From SMYC01 sp965197495 (GTDB lineage Bacteria; Acidobacteriota; Vicinamibacteria; Marinacidobacterales; SMYC01), in the NCBI GenBank assembly GCA_965197495.1, contig OZ240210.1, positions 8,246,001 through 8,310,000 of the forward strand: a stretch of 64,000 bases of DNA. Direction: 5' to 3'. The notes beneath the pieces are model-generated. The model saw nothing but the letters and a program-made list of their open reading frames with translations. It searched no databases and was not told the DNA's origin. The position numbers and the translations under genes were made by a program. This document shows positions 1-9,852 of this stretch, in pieces (the first letter of the stretch is position 1; each line of letters opens with the position of its first letter).

Positions 1-1
1 T

Positions 2-268
2 GACGAGGAGCAGGAGAAATTCGCCTCGCTTTGCCCGGATTTCGTGGCCGAGCTTCGCTCGCCCAGCGACCATCTTGCCACGCTCGAGGCCAAGATGGAC
101 GAGTACATCCAAAACGGCGCGCGGTTAGGCTGGCTCCTCGACCCGATCGAAAAGCGCATCTACGTGTACCGGCCCGACCGGAAAGTCGAGGTCCTCAACA
201 ACCCGACGCGCGTTGAAGGTGAGGACGTCCTCAAGGGGCTCGTCGTCGACCTCCAAGAAATCTTGTAA
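2..268 (+). CDS. Uma2-family PD-(D/E)XK nuclease-like protein, 3' part
   Basis: The reading frame is open from the window edge to a stop at 266-268, so only the C-terminal 88 residues are present. The stretch FVAELRSPSD followed by KMDEYIQNGARLGWLLDP and a YRPDRKVEVL strand is the usual C-terminal half of Uma2 (DUF820) proteins, which have a restriction-endonuclease-like fold; the Glu of AELRSPSD matches the conserved catalytic region. Uma2 proteins are abundant in cyanobacteria and other large-genome bacteria, and their cellular role is poorly defined. The start and the upstream context lie outside the window. Confidence 0.8.
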   Translation, partial: DEEQEKFASLCPDFVAELRSPSDHLATLEAKMDEYIQNGARLGWLLDPIEKRIYVYRPDRKVEVLNNPTRVEGEDVLKGLVVDLQEIL

Positions 269-440
269 GCTCGCAGCGGTTCAGAACCGGTCCTCCTGTC
301 TCGGCTGCCGCTCGTGCAGCGAACACGTGTTCGCGGAGTTCGAGATATCACTCGAGGTTGCCAACGCTTCTAGGAAACGAGACCGTGATCGGACGAGGTG
401 TTACGAAATGTAGCGAAGGCTGGCGAATACGCCCGGAGGA

Positions 441-896
441 CTAATTTTCGACACTCTTCTCGAGGGCCTCGACGTCAGCCAGATCTTGGAGGCGGCCCGA
501 GCTCTTCTTATTCTGGATGAGGTGGCGGCGCGACACAACGTGAACGGGTTGATCGTCGTAGATCGAAGAGATCCGCTCGGGCCAGGCGTCATCGAAATCG
601 ACGCCGTCGATAGACGTGATGATGTCGATGCGAACAGGTGCAACCCCGATCTGGAAGATGAGCTCCGCCGAAGCCAAATCGTCCGCGGTTAGATCTTGGA
701 GAGGTGCTCCAAACGAAGCGAGTGCGCGGAACACGCGATTCGCGTTCTCTGGTGTCGCTCGAACCCACACATCGAGGTCCTTGGTCGCGCGGATGTGGCC
801 ATGAGCGGCGACCGCGAGCGCACCAACGACGAGATATTCAGCGTCCGCGTCGTTTAACGCGGCAAACAGATCTCTGAAGTCTGAGTTCGTCTGCAT
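441..896 (-). CDS. Nucleotidyltransferase-fold protein (AbiEii/DUF6036-like)
   Basis: The 151-residue protein has the motif YLVVGALAVAAHGHIRATKDLD, with the small-residue turn and the DLDVWV metal-binding pair of minimal nucleotidyltransferases. Single-domain proteins of this kind are often toxin or antitoxin partners of the MNT/AbiEii type, but no partner gene is adjacent, so the function is open. The ATG at 896 was chosen because the protein then begins MQTNSDFRDLF, typical for the family; an ATG 18 bases upstream is possible. The C-terminal region (HLIQNKKSSGRLQDLADVEAL) is the usual K-x(n)-R-x2-D-x2-D tail of this group. Confidence 0.75.
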   Translation of the reverse strand: MQTNSDFRDLFAALNDADAEYLVVGALAVAAHGHIRATKDLDVWVRATPENANRVFRALASFGAPLQDLTADDLASAELIFQIGVAPVRIDIITSIDGVDFDDAWPERISSIYDDQPVHVVSRRHLIQNKKSSGRLQDLADVEALEKSVEN

Positions 897-1103
897 CCGC
901 ACCTGTCCAAGCAAGACATTCGAGTGTCAACGGCCACACCATGGCCATGCGCTCCGCCGTAGACAACGATAACGTGTGCTCGTCCCTTCGCGGTTCTCGT
1001 TCCCCGCGAAGTACTCGAGTGACTGCCCCGCTGCGGCGGGCTCGCCGTCGTTGTTCCGGTGTCGATTCGGAGGCCACGTTCTATTTTACCACCGGGCCAC
1101 GCC

Positions 1104-1802
1104 CTATTGCCGCCGAAACGTGAACGTTCCAACCGGCGGCACGATACCGCCTACGGCAAGCGGTGGGCCTTCGAGGTGCGCGATCGGGGTACGGGGCACG
1201 GTGTCGCGGTCGGGCGCGTTGTAGGTGTTGCCGCTATCAGTGCCGGCATCGTAGGGCTGGAGCTCGACGACAATCTCGTCGGCCCAATCTCCGTTCTCGA
1301 ACAGGCTCATCTCGCTCACGCCGACGAACCAATCGGGGCTCGGCGCGACCATCGAGACGAGTGTCACGAACGGATGCTCGACGCTGATGTCGAAAGCAAG
1401 GGTCACGTTACCCGGGGAGGGCGCGATACCGCCGCCGGACAGAAGGTGCTCTGCGTTGCCGTTCGTAATCGCGCGCCCGATTCCCACGTCGAGCGGCGTT
1501 TTGGAGCCGAGCTCGGCCATCGCCTCGATGCCGTTTGTCGCGATCGCGCCGGGGGACCAGAAGCGGATGCCCGCGCGATGGGTCGCGCCGATGAGACCCG
1601 AGAAGTGTGGGTTCGGCGGGAACATGTTGGGGTGGGTCGCGGCGCTCCAGGTAGCCGCGAAGGTTACGACATAGCTCGCGGTGGCATCGGGTGTTGGTGG
1701 CGGCGCGGGCGCTACTGGAGGCGTCGGCGTCGTAGCGGTGGGGCCGGAATCGCCGCAGCCGGCGACGAGAAGAAGCTCTACCGCTAGAACACGATTTCTC
1801 AC
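1104..1802 (-). CDS. Spondin-domain lipoprotein
   Basis: The 232-residue product starts with a hydrophobic leader ending in VAGC, a lipobox, so a lipid-anchored exported protein is predicted. A Pro/Thr-rich linker (about residues 22-40) leads into a spondin_N-like domain, recognisable from YVVTFAATWSAATHPNMFP, HFSGLIGATH and the FENGDWADEIVVELQPYDAGTDSG segment. In bacteria such domains occur in secreted, presumably adhesive or calcium-binding, proteins with no assigned function. The start is GTG. It begins one base after the stop of ppsA on the same strand, so it is probably co-transcribed with ppsA, an unexpected pairing. Confidence 0.75.
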   Translation of the reverse strand: MRNRVLAVELLLVAGCGDSGPTATTPTPPVAPAPPPTPDATASYVVTFAATWSAATHPNMFPPNPHFSGLIGATHRAGIRFWSPGAIATNGIEAMAELGSKTPLDVGIGRAITNGNAEHLLSGGGIAPSPGNVTLAFDISVEHPFVTLVSMVAPSPDWFVGVSEMSLFENGDWADEIVVELQPYDAGTDSGNTYNAPDRDTVPRTPIAHLEGPPLAVGGIVPPVGTFTFRRQ

Positions 1803-1803
1803 G

Positions 1804-4179
1804 CTACTTGCCTTTGGCAGCTTGCTCCGCGAGAAAAAGCCAGGTCTCGACGACGGTATCGGGGTTCAGCGACACGCTGTCGATACCTTCGTCCAGGAGC
1901 CACTTCGCGAAATCTGGATAGTCCGAAGGTCCCTGCCCGCATATCCCAATGTATTTCTCGGCTTTGTGGCAGGCCAGAATCGCGTCATGGACCATTTTCT
2001 TGACGGCGTCGTTCCGCTCGTCGAAGGTCGCGGCGACGAGCGCGGAGTCGCGGTCGACGGCCAAAGTGAACTGGGTGAGATCGTTCGAGCCAATCGAGAA
2101 GCCGTCGAAATATTCGAGAAACTCGTCGGCGAGGATGACGTTGGACGGGATCTCGCACATCATGATGAGCTTGAGGGTGTTCCTTCCGCGCTCGAGTCCG
2201 TTTGCGCGAAGCGCCTCGATGACGGCTCGGGCCTCGTCGAGCGTGCGCACGAAGGGGATCATGACTTCGACGTTGTCGAGCCCCATTTCTTCCCGCACGC
2301 GCTTCACGGCTTGGCACTCGAGCGCGAAGCATTCGGAGAACTCGTCCGAGACGTAGCGAGACGCGCCGCGAAAGCCGATCATCGGGTTCTCTTCGTTGGG
2401 CTCGTAGCGCGCGCCACCGAGAAGGTGGGCATATTCGTTGGATTTGAAATCCGACAAGCGGACGATGACTTTCTTTGGATGAAAGGCCGCGCCGAGCATC
2501 GAGATCCCCTCGGTGAGCTTGTCCACGTAAAAGCTCACCGGATCCGGGTAGCCGCGGATGCGCTCGCGCACCGCCGCCTGCAAGTCCGCGGGCAGCTCGT
2601 CGAGCTCGAGAAGTGCGCGTGGATGAACGCCGATCATGTTATTGATGACGAACTCGAGCCGGGCGAGACCGACGCCTGCGTTCGGGAGCGAGGCGAAGTG
2701 AAAAGCTCTTTCCGGGTTGCCCACGTTCATCGTCACGTCGAGCGGGACCTCCGGCATCGCGTCGAGCGCAATCCTGTCCACGTCGAATTCGAGTGCGCCG
2801 TCGTAGATGATTCCCGTATCGCCCTCGGCGCAGCTCACCGTCACGGCTTGATCCGTATGCAATAGATTCGTGGCCTCGACGCTGCCGACGATCGCCGGAA
2901 CACCGAGCTCCCGCGCGATGATGGCCGCGTGGCAGGTGCGCCCGCCACGATTGGTCACGATGGCGGCGGCGCGTTTCATGACGGGCTCCCAGTCCGGATC
3001 GGTCATGTCCGTCACGAGAACTTCGCCCGGCGCTAGCGTGTCCATATCCTCGATATCCGCGATCAAGCGCACTTTTCCCGAAGCAATCTTCTGCCCCACC
3101 GCGCGGCCTTCGAGAAGGACCTCGCTCCGCGCTTTCAGCCGATACCGCTCGAGCACTTGGCCGTCGCGGCGGCTCTTCACCGTCTCCGGGCGCGCCTGCA
3201 CGATGTAGATTTGCCCGTCGACGCCGTCCTTCGCCCACTCGATATCCATGGGACGGCCGTAATGCTTCTCGATGAGGAGCGCCTGGCGGCCTAGCTCCTC
3301 GAGCTCGTCATCGGTGAGGACGAACCCCGCGCGCTCCTCGTCGGAGGTCTCGACGGAGCGGACTCTCTCCTCGACCTGATCGCCGTCGGCATGGATCATC
3401 TTCGTCGCTTTTTCGCCGAGCAAGCGCGAGAGAACGGCCGGCCGGCCCGCTTCGAGATTCGGCTTGTAGACATAGAACTCGTCGGGGTTGACTGCCCCCT
3501 GGACGACGGCCTCACCGAGACCGTAGCTTCCGGTGATGAAAACGACGTTCTCGAAACCGGATTCTGTGTCGAGCGTGAAGGCGACCCCGCTCGACGCGAG
3601 GTCGCTCCGCACCATGCGCTGCACGCCCGCCGAGATCCCGACCTCGCGGTGCTCGAATCCCTGATGCACCCGATAGGCGATGGCGCGGTCGTTGAAGAGC
3701 GAGGCGAAAACTTTCTTGATCGCCACGAGAACGTGGTCGAGACCTTCGACGTTCAGAAAGCTTTCCTGCTGGCCCGCGAAAGACGCTTCGGGCATATCCT
3801 CCGCCGTGGCAGAAGAGCGCACGGCGAACGCATTTCCCTCCTCGAGCGCTTCGAACGCTTCGCGGATGGCGGACGCGACGCCGTCGGGGAGGGGCGCCTG
3901 TTCGATCGCGCTCCGAATCTCGCGGCCCACACGCGCGAGCTCGTGGACGTCCTCGACATCGAGCTTTTCGAGCGTGTCGTGGATACGCTCGTCGAGGCCG
4001 GCTTCTTTCAAGAACAGATGGAAGGCGTCCGTCGTGGTCGCGAAGCCTCCGGGGACCCGGACGCCGAGCTCGGTGAGGTGGCGGATCATCTCGCCGAGAG
4101 ACGCGTTCTTGCCTCCGACGACGCCGATATCCGACATCCCGGTTTCGTGGAGAGGTTTGACGTAAGATAGTTTCGACAT
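1804..4179 (-). CDS. ppsA: Phosphoenolpyruvate synthase (pyruvate, water dikinase)
   Basis: PEP synthase converts pyruvate, ATP and water into PEP, AMP and phosphate, the entry step of gluconeogenesis from pyruvate. The roughly 790-residue length is normal. The N-terminal ATP-binding domain begins VGGKNASLGEMI, the central phosphohistidine domain contains GGRTCHAAIIARELGVPA (catalytic His about residue 417, regulatory Thr two residues before it), and the C-terminal PEP-binding barrel ends in SIGSNDLTQFTLAVDRDS and GQGPSDYPDFA. The ATG at 4179 gives MSKLSYVKPL, matching the family N terminus; an ATG at 4188 is the alternative. The divergent neighbour encodes its regulator, and the two start codons overlap. 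Confidence 0.95.
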   Translation of the reverse strand: MSKLSYVKPLHETGMSDIGVVGGKNASLGEMIRHLTELGVRVPGGFATTTDAFHLFLKEAGLDERIHDTLEKLDVEDVHELARVGREIRSAIEQAPLPDGVASAIREAFEALEEGNAFAVRSSATAEDMPEASFAGQQESFLNVEGLDHVLVAIKKVFASLFNDRAIAYRVHQGFEHREVGISAGVQRMVRSDLASSGVAFTLDTESGFENVVFITGSYGLGEAVVQGAVNPDEFYVYKPNLEAGRPAVLSRLLGEKATKMIHADGDQVEERVRSVETSDEERAGFVLTDDELEELGRQALLIEKHYGRPMDIEWAKDGVDGQIYIVQARPETVKSRRDGQVLERYRLKARSEVLLEGRAVGQKIASGKVRLIADIEDMDTLAPGEVLVTDMTDPDWEPVMKRAAAIVTNRGGRTCHAAIIARELGVPAIVGSVEATNLLHTDQAVTVSCAEGDTGIIYDGALEFDVDRIALDAMPEVPLDVTMNVGNPERAFHFASLPNAGVGLARLEFVINNMIGVHPRALLELDELPADLQAAVRERIRGYPDPVSFYVDKLTEGISMLGAAFHPKKVIVRLSDFKSNEYAHLLGGARYEPNEENPMIGFRGASRYVSDEFSECFALECQAVKRVREEMGLDNVEVMIPFVRTLDEARAVIEALRANGLERGRNTLKLIMMCEIPSNVILADEFLEYFDGFSIGSNDLTQFTLAVDRDSALVAATFDERNDAVKKMVHDAILACHKAEKYIGICGQGPSDYPDFAKWLLDEGIDSVSLNPDTVVETWLFLAEQAAKGK

Positions 4180-4999
4180 GCGCACCATGTTCTACGTTTC
4201 AGACCGCACGGCCATTACCTCCGAGACTATCGGCCATAGCCTGCTCGCGCAGTTCGAGACCGCGCCCGACTATCGGGAAGTTACCATACCCTACGTCGAC
4301 ACTCCGGAAAAGGGGGCGGAGGTCGTTGCCCGGGTCAACGCGGCCGCCGAGGCCGATGGCGAAAAGCCCTTCGTCTTCAGCACGCTCGCGGACCCCGCGA
4401 CCCGCACCCAGATCCACGAATCCCAAGGCTTGATCCTCGATCTTTTCGAGGGCTTCTTGGGCCAGCTCGAGCAAGCGCTCGGGGCCAAGGCCGTCGTCAA
4501 GCGATCGCGCTCGCATCGCATCAGCAACTTGTCCTCCTACGAGTCGCGCATCGCCGCGATCGATTACAGCTTTCAGCACGACGACGGCGCGCGCATCAAG
4601 GATTACGACAAGGCGGACATTATTATGGTGGGTGTGTCGCGCTCCGGAAAGACGCCGTCGTGCCTTTACCTCGCGATGCATTTCGGCATCCGTGCAGCCA
4701 ACTACCCGATTACCGAGGAGGACCTTTCGACGTCACAGCTTCCGGCGCCCGTCGCGCCGTTTCGCGAGCGGTTGCACGGTTTGACGATCGATCCGAAGCG
4801 CCTCGCCAGCATCCGCGAGGAGCGCCGCCGCGGGAGCCGCTATGCGTCGATCGAGCAGTGCCGTGCCGAGGTGCGACAGGTGGAGGCGCTCTTCAAGTCC
4901 TTCAACATCCCGTTCATCAACACGACCACTACATCAGTCGAGGAGATCTCCACGCGCGTCGTGCAGACGCGGGGCCTCGATCGCCACACTACGGTCTAA
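4178..4999 (+). CDS. ppsR: PEP synthase regulatory kinase/pyrophosphorylase (PSRP, DUF299)
   Basis: PSRP proteins inactivate PEP synthase by ADP-dependent phosphorylation of the Thr next to its catalytic His, and reactivate it by phosphate-dependent dephosphorylation. The 273-residue protein shows the family N terminus (FYVSDRTAITSETIGHSLLAQF), the P-loop GVSRSGKTPS (residues 152-160) and the NYPITEEDL segment. The ATG at 4178 gives the canonical beginning. It is divergently paired with ppsA, its expected target, and the two genes share a CATG at 4177-4180, so there is no intergenic space. No Shine-Dalgarno sequence is visible close upstream. Confidence 0.93.
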   Translation: MRTMFYVSDRTAITSETIGHSLLAQFETAPDYREVTIPYVDTPEKGAEVVARVNAAAEADGEKPFVFSTLADPATRTQIHESQGLILDLFEGFLGQLEQALGAKAVVKRSRSHRISNLSSYESRIAAIDYSFQHDDGARIKDYDKADIIMVGVSRSGKTPSCLYLAMHFGIRAANYPITEEDLSTSQLPAPVAPFRERLHGLTIDPKRLASIREERRRGSRYASIEQCRAEVRQVEALFKSFNIPFINTTTTSVEEISTRVVQTRGLDRHTTV

Positions 5000-5011
5000 G
5001 GCGGAATAGAT

Positions 5012-7658
5012 ATGAGCTTGGCGTCCGGCACGAAGCTCGCGGAGTACGAGATCCTGTCTCTTCTCGGCGTGGGAGGCATGGGAGAGGTCTACCGCGCACG
5101 TGACACCAAGCTCCGACGGGAAGTAGCGATCAAGGTCTTGCCCGAGGAATTCTCTGGCGACAAAGAACGGCTCGCGCGATTCGAGCGTGAGGCCCAGGCG
5201 CTCGCGTCGCTCAATCATCCGAATATCGCCGCCATCTACGGCTTCGAGCAAGCCGAAGGCCGGCACTACCTGGTGATGGAGTTGGTCCCGGGAGAGACAC
5301 TGGCCGAGCGACTGCTGAAGGGTCGCCTTTCGGTGGAAGAAGCTCTGAGCATGGCGCGGCAGATGGCCGAGGCCGTGGAGGCGGCCCACGAGAAAGGGAT
5401 CATCCACCGCGACTTGAAGCCGGCCAACGTCAAAGTGACCGCGGAGGGAAAGGTCATCGTACTGGACTTCGGCCTGGCGAAAGCGTTTTCCGTAGACACG
5501 TCCACGTCCGCGGCGGATTCCTCCCTGTCCCACGTTGACGCGCGATGCGACCCGAGCCGGCGTCATCCTGGGAACGGCCGCCTACATGAGCCCGGAGCAG
5601 GCGCGCGGGAGGTCCGTCGACAAGAGAAGCGACGTCTTCGCCTTCGGCAGCGTTGTCTACGAAATGCTGACGGGCGTGAAAGCGTTTCGAGGCGAGGGCG
5701 TCTCGGAGATTCTCGCCGCCGTGATCAAGACGGAGCCGGACTGGTCGCAGTTTTCCGCAAGCCTCGACCCGAGGATCTGAAAGCTTCTGCAGCGGTGCTT
5801 CGTGAAGGACCCGCGCGAGCGTCTGCGCGATATCGGTGACGCCCGCATCGAGATCGGAGAGGTGCTCGCCTCGCCGGTATCGGAGACCGAGGCGGATGTT
5901 CCGAAGGGGCGACGCCCGCGGTCTCACGCGCTTACAGCTCTTGGCGCCACCGCCGCAACGGCTCTCATCATGTGGCTCTTCGCGGGCACGGCCACGAACC
6001 CCGCGGTGGCACCCGTGCGTCGCGCCACGATTTTACTACCCGAGGGCCAGAGCCAGCGGAGACTTCTGAAAGCGCCCATCGCCATCTCACCGGATGGAAG
6101 CCTCTTGGCCTACGCCGCCGAGGACGCTGAGGGGTCCGGTCTCTTTCTTCGGTCGCTCGATAGCTTCGAGACGAGAAAGCTTTCGGGAACCGAAGGTGCG
6201 GACGCGCCTTTCTTTTCCCCGGATGGCGAATGGGTCGGGTTCTTCGCCGCAGGGAAGCTCAAGAAGGTGTCCGTGGAGCGCGGCGCAGCCCTCACCATCA
6301 CGAAAGCTCCGGACGGCATAGGCGCTAGCTGGGCGGCCGATGACACGATCGTTTTCTCTCCAGCCCATGGCGCCGGTCTCTTTCGCGTCTCCGCCGACGG
6401 AGGAGTGCCCGAGCAACTCACGAAGCCCGATTTCGCCGAGGCTGGTTACGCCCACGCCTGGCCAGACCATCTGCCCGGCGACCGTGAAATCTTGTTTACG
6501 TTGTCGGGAACAGGCGGCGGAGCTGCAGTCCTGAATCTGGAGACGAGAGATTGGCACATCGTTCAACAAAATAGCGACGGCGCACAATATCTTTCCACGG
6601 GTCACATCATCTCCTCGAACTCAACAATAGGAGGAGGCCTCCTCGCGGCACCGTTCGATGGCACGAGTCCAGCAGTTACGGGTCCGACGGTTTCTATGGT
6701 CGATGCTGTTCGCTTCCTCGCCGAATTTGCGTGGCCCTACGCAGCAGTATCGCAAACGGGAACCTTGGTCTACGTGAGGGAACCTGCCGCGCCGGCAACG
6801 CTTGCGTGGATGGATCGTGAGGGGACGATGACACCCATCCGAAGTCACGTCGGCTTGACGGCGCCTCGCCTTTCACCGGACGGCGAGAGGGTTGTGTTCA
6901 ACGACGACGATGGGTCTATCTGGATTCTTGACGTTCCTCGAGCAACGATCGACGTTCTCGTCAGCGTCGACACGTTTGGAGGGAGCTGGGGCCCAACTTG
7001 GAACCCGGATGGCCGCCGGGTCACGTTCTCGTCCAGGCGCACCGGAGACTGGGAACTCTACGAGATAACGGTGTCGGACCGCGGTCAGCCGGAAGCCCTC
7101 CTCGTCCGTGAGAACGATCAATATGCTAGGTCTTGGTCGTCGGACGGGCGACTCCTCGTTTACCTCGAACTCCATCCCGTTACGGTTGCTGATCTCTGGG
7201 TGCTGCCAGTGGGCGAAGAACCCGTCCCCGTTCTGACCACGGAATTCAGCGAGGATTCCCCGGCGTTTTCTCCAAACGGTCGCTTTATCGCTTACGTCTC
7301 CAATCAATCGGGCCAGCACCGAGTCTACGTGCTGTCCTATCCCGAGCGAGAGGTTTTTCCCATCTCCACCGCCGGTGGAGAAGAGCCCGTCTGGTCCCGC
7401 GACGGACAGGAGCTCTTCTTTCGCGATGGAAATGCACTTCTTTCTGTCGCCATTACAAACCACCCCGAGTTTCAAGCATCAACTCCCACCAAGCTCCACG
7501 AGCAGCCCTTCGACCGAAGCGGTTACGGATTTGGTACCTACTATGATGTATCGCCCGACGGCGAGCACTTTCTGGTGGTGGCCGACCGTTCGACGACAGA
7601 GTTCCAGGTCGTCTTCAACTGGTTCCAAGAGCTCGAGCGCCTCGCACCCACGAAATAG
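5012..7658 (+). pseudogene. Ser/Thr protein kinase with TolB-like propeller, disrupted
   Basis: The N-terminal part is a Hanks-type kinase: glycine loop GVGGMGEVYRARD, VAIKVLP lysine, IIHRDLKPANVKV catalytic loop and DFGLAKA. The frame is lost near 5530, where SLS should run into TLTRDATRAGVILGTAAYMSPEQ but a 1-2 base change shifts the frame. In the restored frame a TGA at 5778-5780 replaces an expected Arg codon in DPRI-R-KLLQRC. The remainder continues with a membrane segment (about 5935-6000) and a long propeller rich in SPDG repeats, ending EELERLAPTK. Two independent lesions suggest a true pseudogene, although sequencing error at one site cannot be excluded. Intact homologues are membrane-anchored kinases with an outward propeller. 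Confidence 0.85.
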
Positions 7659-7662
7659 AGGG

Positions 7663-8793
7663 CTAGTCCGATCCGCCCACCGCTTTCAAAATGCGAGCGA
7701 TCACGCCGTCCACGTCAGCGCCTTCGACCCAGCGCGAGACGACCACGAGGTCATGCTCCGGGTCGACCCAAATCGTGCTCGTCGAGCCGGCGCCCAGCGC
7801 AAAAAAGCTCGACTCGGGCGCGCTCGGGAAACGCTCGCGGCCCGTGTTGAGCCACCACATGAAGCCGTAATTCGGCTGGATGGCGACAGGCGTCGTCGCG
7901 CGCGCGACCCAATCTTCGGGCAAGATCTGTCGATCTTTCCATCGTCCGTTGCGCAAAAAGAGATAGCCGAAGCGCGCATGGTCGCGCGTGCTGATGAACA
8001 GGCCGCCGCCCCAATGCCCGCCGCCGCTCACCGATTGCACGCGCCGGCCCCCTAGCTCGACAAAGGAGGTGTCGTACCCGTTCCAGCTCCACGTATCCGA
8101 AGCGCCCATCGGATCCATGATCTCTTCTTTCAAGATCCCCGGGAGAGGTCTGTTCCATAGGTGCAGCAGGCTCAGCGCCAGCAAGTTCACCCGTACGTCG
8201 TTGTACTCCCAGAACGTTCCCGGACGCTGCAGCGTTCGATCGACGCCGCGGCGCCGGTCCGCGGTGTCGGGTTTTCCGAAAAGGGTCCCTTCCCACTCGG
8301 TCGTTTGCTGCAGCAAATGCCGCCAAGTGATGTCGCGATTCTGCGGCGAGTCGAAGAGATCGCCCGCAACGTCGAGCCCGACACGGCGATCGAGGTCGGG
8401 CAAGAGACCGTCGCGCTCCGCGAGAGCCGCCATGGTCGAGAGATAGCTCTTCGTCACGCTGAACGTCATATCGACGCGGCGGGTGTTGCCCCACTCCGCG
8501 ACGATATAGCCGCGATAGATCACGATGCCGTTGACGCCGCCGCGCTCCTTGGTCGGGCCGACAATGTCCTGATCCGCTTGCCCTTCGAAGCGGTCGCGCA
8601 GATAGGCGCCCGGGTCCCCCGGCATGGAGGTTTCGTGGGCCTCGGCGTAAGCGATCGTCTCGCGCACTGCCGCGGCGTCGAGTCCCATCGACTCGGGCGT
8701 GCGCTTTTTCCACGCTTGGCCCGGCTCCGGGAAATAAACATCACTCGTCTGCCCCGCCGCGAGAAACGACAACAGAATCAGCAGATAGCGCAT
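7663..8793 (-). CDS. Serine hydrolase of the beta-lactamase/penicillin-binding family (class C-like)
   Basis: The 376-residue protein has a signal peptide (MRYLLILLSFLAAGQTS) and the class C-type active-site tetrad SVTK (Ser about residue 112), followed by a YND motif and a C-terminal GGGLFISTRDHARFGYLFL segment. Members are periplasmic or secreted esterases, peptidases or beta-lactamase-like enzymes; the substrate cannot be told from sequence. The ATG at 8793 is preceded by AAGGAG with good spacing, so the upstream in-frame ATG at 8844 was rejected. It ends 5 bases from the stop of the broken kinase gene, in convergent orientation. Confidence 0.85.
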   Translation of the reverse strand: MRYLLILLSFLAAGQTSDVYFPEPGQAWKKRTPESMGLDAAAVRETIAYAEAHETSMPGDPGAYLRDRFEGQADQDIVGPTKERGGVNGIVIYRGYIVAEWGNTRRVDMTFSVTKSYLSTMAALAERDGLLPDLDRRVGLDVAGDLFDSPQNRDITWRHLLQQTTEWEGTLFGKPDTADRRRGVDRTLQRPGTFWEYNDVRVNLLALSLLHLWNRPLPGILKEEIMDPMGASDTWSWNGYDTSFVELGGRRVQSVSGGGHWGGGLFISTRDHARFGYLFLRNGRWKDRQILPEDWVARATTPVAIQPNYGFMWWLNTGRERFPSAPESSFFALGAGSTSTIWVDPEHDLVVVSRWVEGADVDGVIARILKAVGGSD

Positions 8794-8803
8794 GCGCTCT
8801 CCT

Positions 8804-9244
8804 TCAGCCAAGTAGCGTCTCGAGCTTTTGAACGGCCGCTTCACCCGTAAGATAGACGTCTTTCAAACATCGATCGCGTCCGTCTTTGGCGCGGATGCGA
8901 TCGCCGAGGCTGCTCGTGTCGTCCTCCGCGAAGGACGCGCTCATGTGCGTGCGCGCCGTACGATAGGACTCGACGCATCGATAGAAAGTCTCCACCGCGT
9001 ACAGCGATTCGTTCGGCAGGACCTGAGGCAAACGCGCTTGTTTGGCCTCGTAGCGTTTCGCCGCGACGGGCTCACCTTCCGAGCGGCCTTTCGGATCCGA
9101 CGAGTCGATGAGCTCACGAATCTCGGGAAGAAGCTCCGTCGCCAGCTCGCGCGCGGCTCGCATCCTCGCGCGCCCACGCGAGCGCGCGACCAGCCAAGCG
9201 ACGAGCCCGCCGAGAGCAAGGGCCAGGAGCAGTGTCGAGAACAT
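8804..9244 (-). CDS. Membrane-anchored protein of unknown function
   Basis: The 146-residue product begins with one hydrophobic helix (FSTLLLALALGGLVAWLVA) followed by a basic, charged, mostly helical region. No family is recognised. It lies between the VTT-domain gene (6 bases upstream) and the serine hydrolase (10 bases downstream), all on the same strand, so a three-gene operon is likely. The single N-terminal helix followed by RSRGRARMR implies a cytoplasmic soluble part. Confidence 0.6.
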   Translation of the reverse strand: MFSTLLLALALGGLVAWLVARSRGRARMRAARELATELLPEIRELIDSSDPKGRSEGEPVAAKRYEAKQARLPQVLPNESLYAVETFYRCVESYRTARTHMSASFAEDDTSSLGDRIRAKDGRDRCLKDVYLTGEAAVQKLETLLG

Positions 9245-9250
9245 GACCGA

Positions 9251-9823
9251 CTAGGCTTCTGCCCGCCGCATGAAACGGCGTCCCACGAGAACGAGGGCGA
9301 CACCAATCACGAGTGCGAGGCCGATGCTCGGATAGTGCTGCTGCAACGTCTCCATCGCGTGATCCCCAAGCCGCACGGCGAGATAGGCTTCTGCCGAGAA
9401 ACGGACGAAGCGACCGACGAAGACAGCCGCCAGGAAGCGGCGCCAGTCCATGCGCACCATGCCCGCGACGAGAATGAAGAGCTTGGTCGGGAAAGGCGGC
9501 GGGCCTAGCATCGCCACGGTCACCGCGAGGATATCGTTGCGATGCACCTTCTCCGTCACCCATTCCTGTTTCTCTTTCGGAAAGCGGGCGAGCATGGCGT
9601 CGCCACCGACGCGCGCGATGCGGTAGAGAACCCAGCAACCCACGGTCGATCCAATCGCCGCGAGGAGAGCGATGAGGATGAACTTGGACGGACGCTGCCA
9701 GGACAACAGCATGACCACGAGATCGACCCCGCCCGGAAGCGGCACGCCCGCAGAGTCCATGAACGCGATCAAGAAAAGTCCGGGCAGGCCAAACGCTAGA
9801 AGATATTGTTTGAGAGTCTCCAC
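9251..9823 (-). CDS. VTT-domain (DedA/SNARE-associated-like) membrane protein
   Basis: The 190-residue protein has about five hydrophobic segments and the VTT features: an FLIAFMDSAGVPLPGGVDLVV re-entrant region, GSTVGCWVLYRIAR, a basic loop and MLGPPPFPTKLFILVAGMVRMDWRRFLAAVFVGR. DedA/YqaA-type proteins are inner-membrane proteins implicated in lipid or undecaprenyl-phosphate flipping and envelope homeostasis; which applies here is unknown. It is the first gene of a likely operon with the small membrane protein and serine hydrolase downstream. Confidence 0.85.
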   Translation of the reverse strand: METLKQYLLAFGLPGLFLIAFMDSAGVPLPGGVDLVVMLLSWQRPSKFILIALLAAIGSTVGCWVLYRIARVGGDAMLARFPKEKQEWVTEKVHRNDILAVTVAMLGPPPFPTKLFILVAGMVRMDWRRFLAAVFVGRFVRFSAEAYLAVRLGDHAMETLQQHYPSIGLALVIGVALVLVGRRFMRRAEA

Positions 9824-9852
9824 CTTGCGAACCTACCGTACCACCTCGGCGC

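Noticed and set aside
5778..5780. TGA in the kinase gene as a selenocysteine codon
   Set aside because: The position corresponds to Arg (CGA) in related kinases, not Cys, and the gene has another frameshift, so it is a nonsense mutation.
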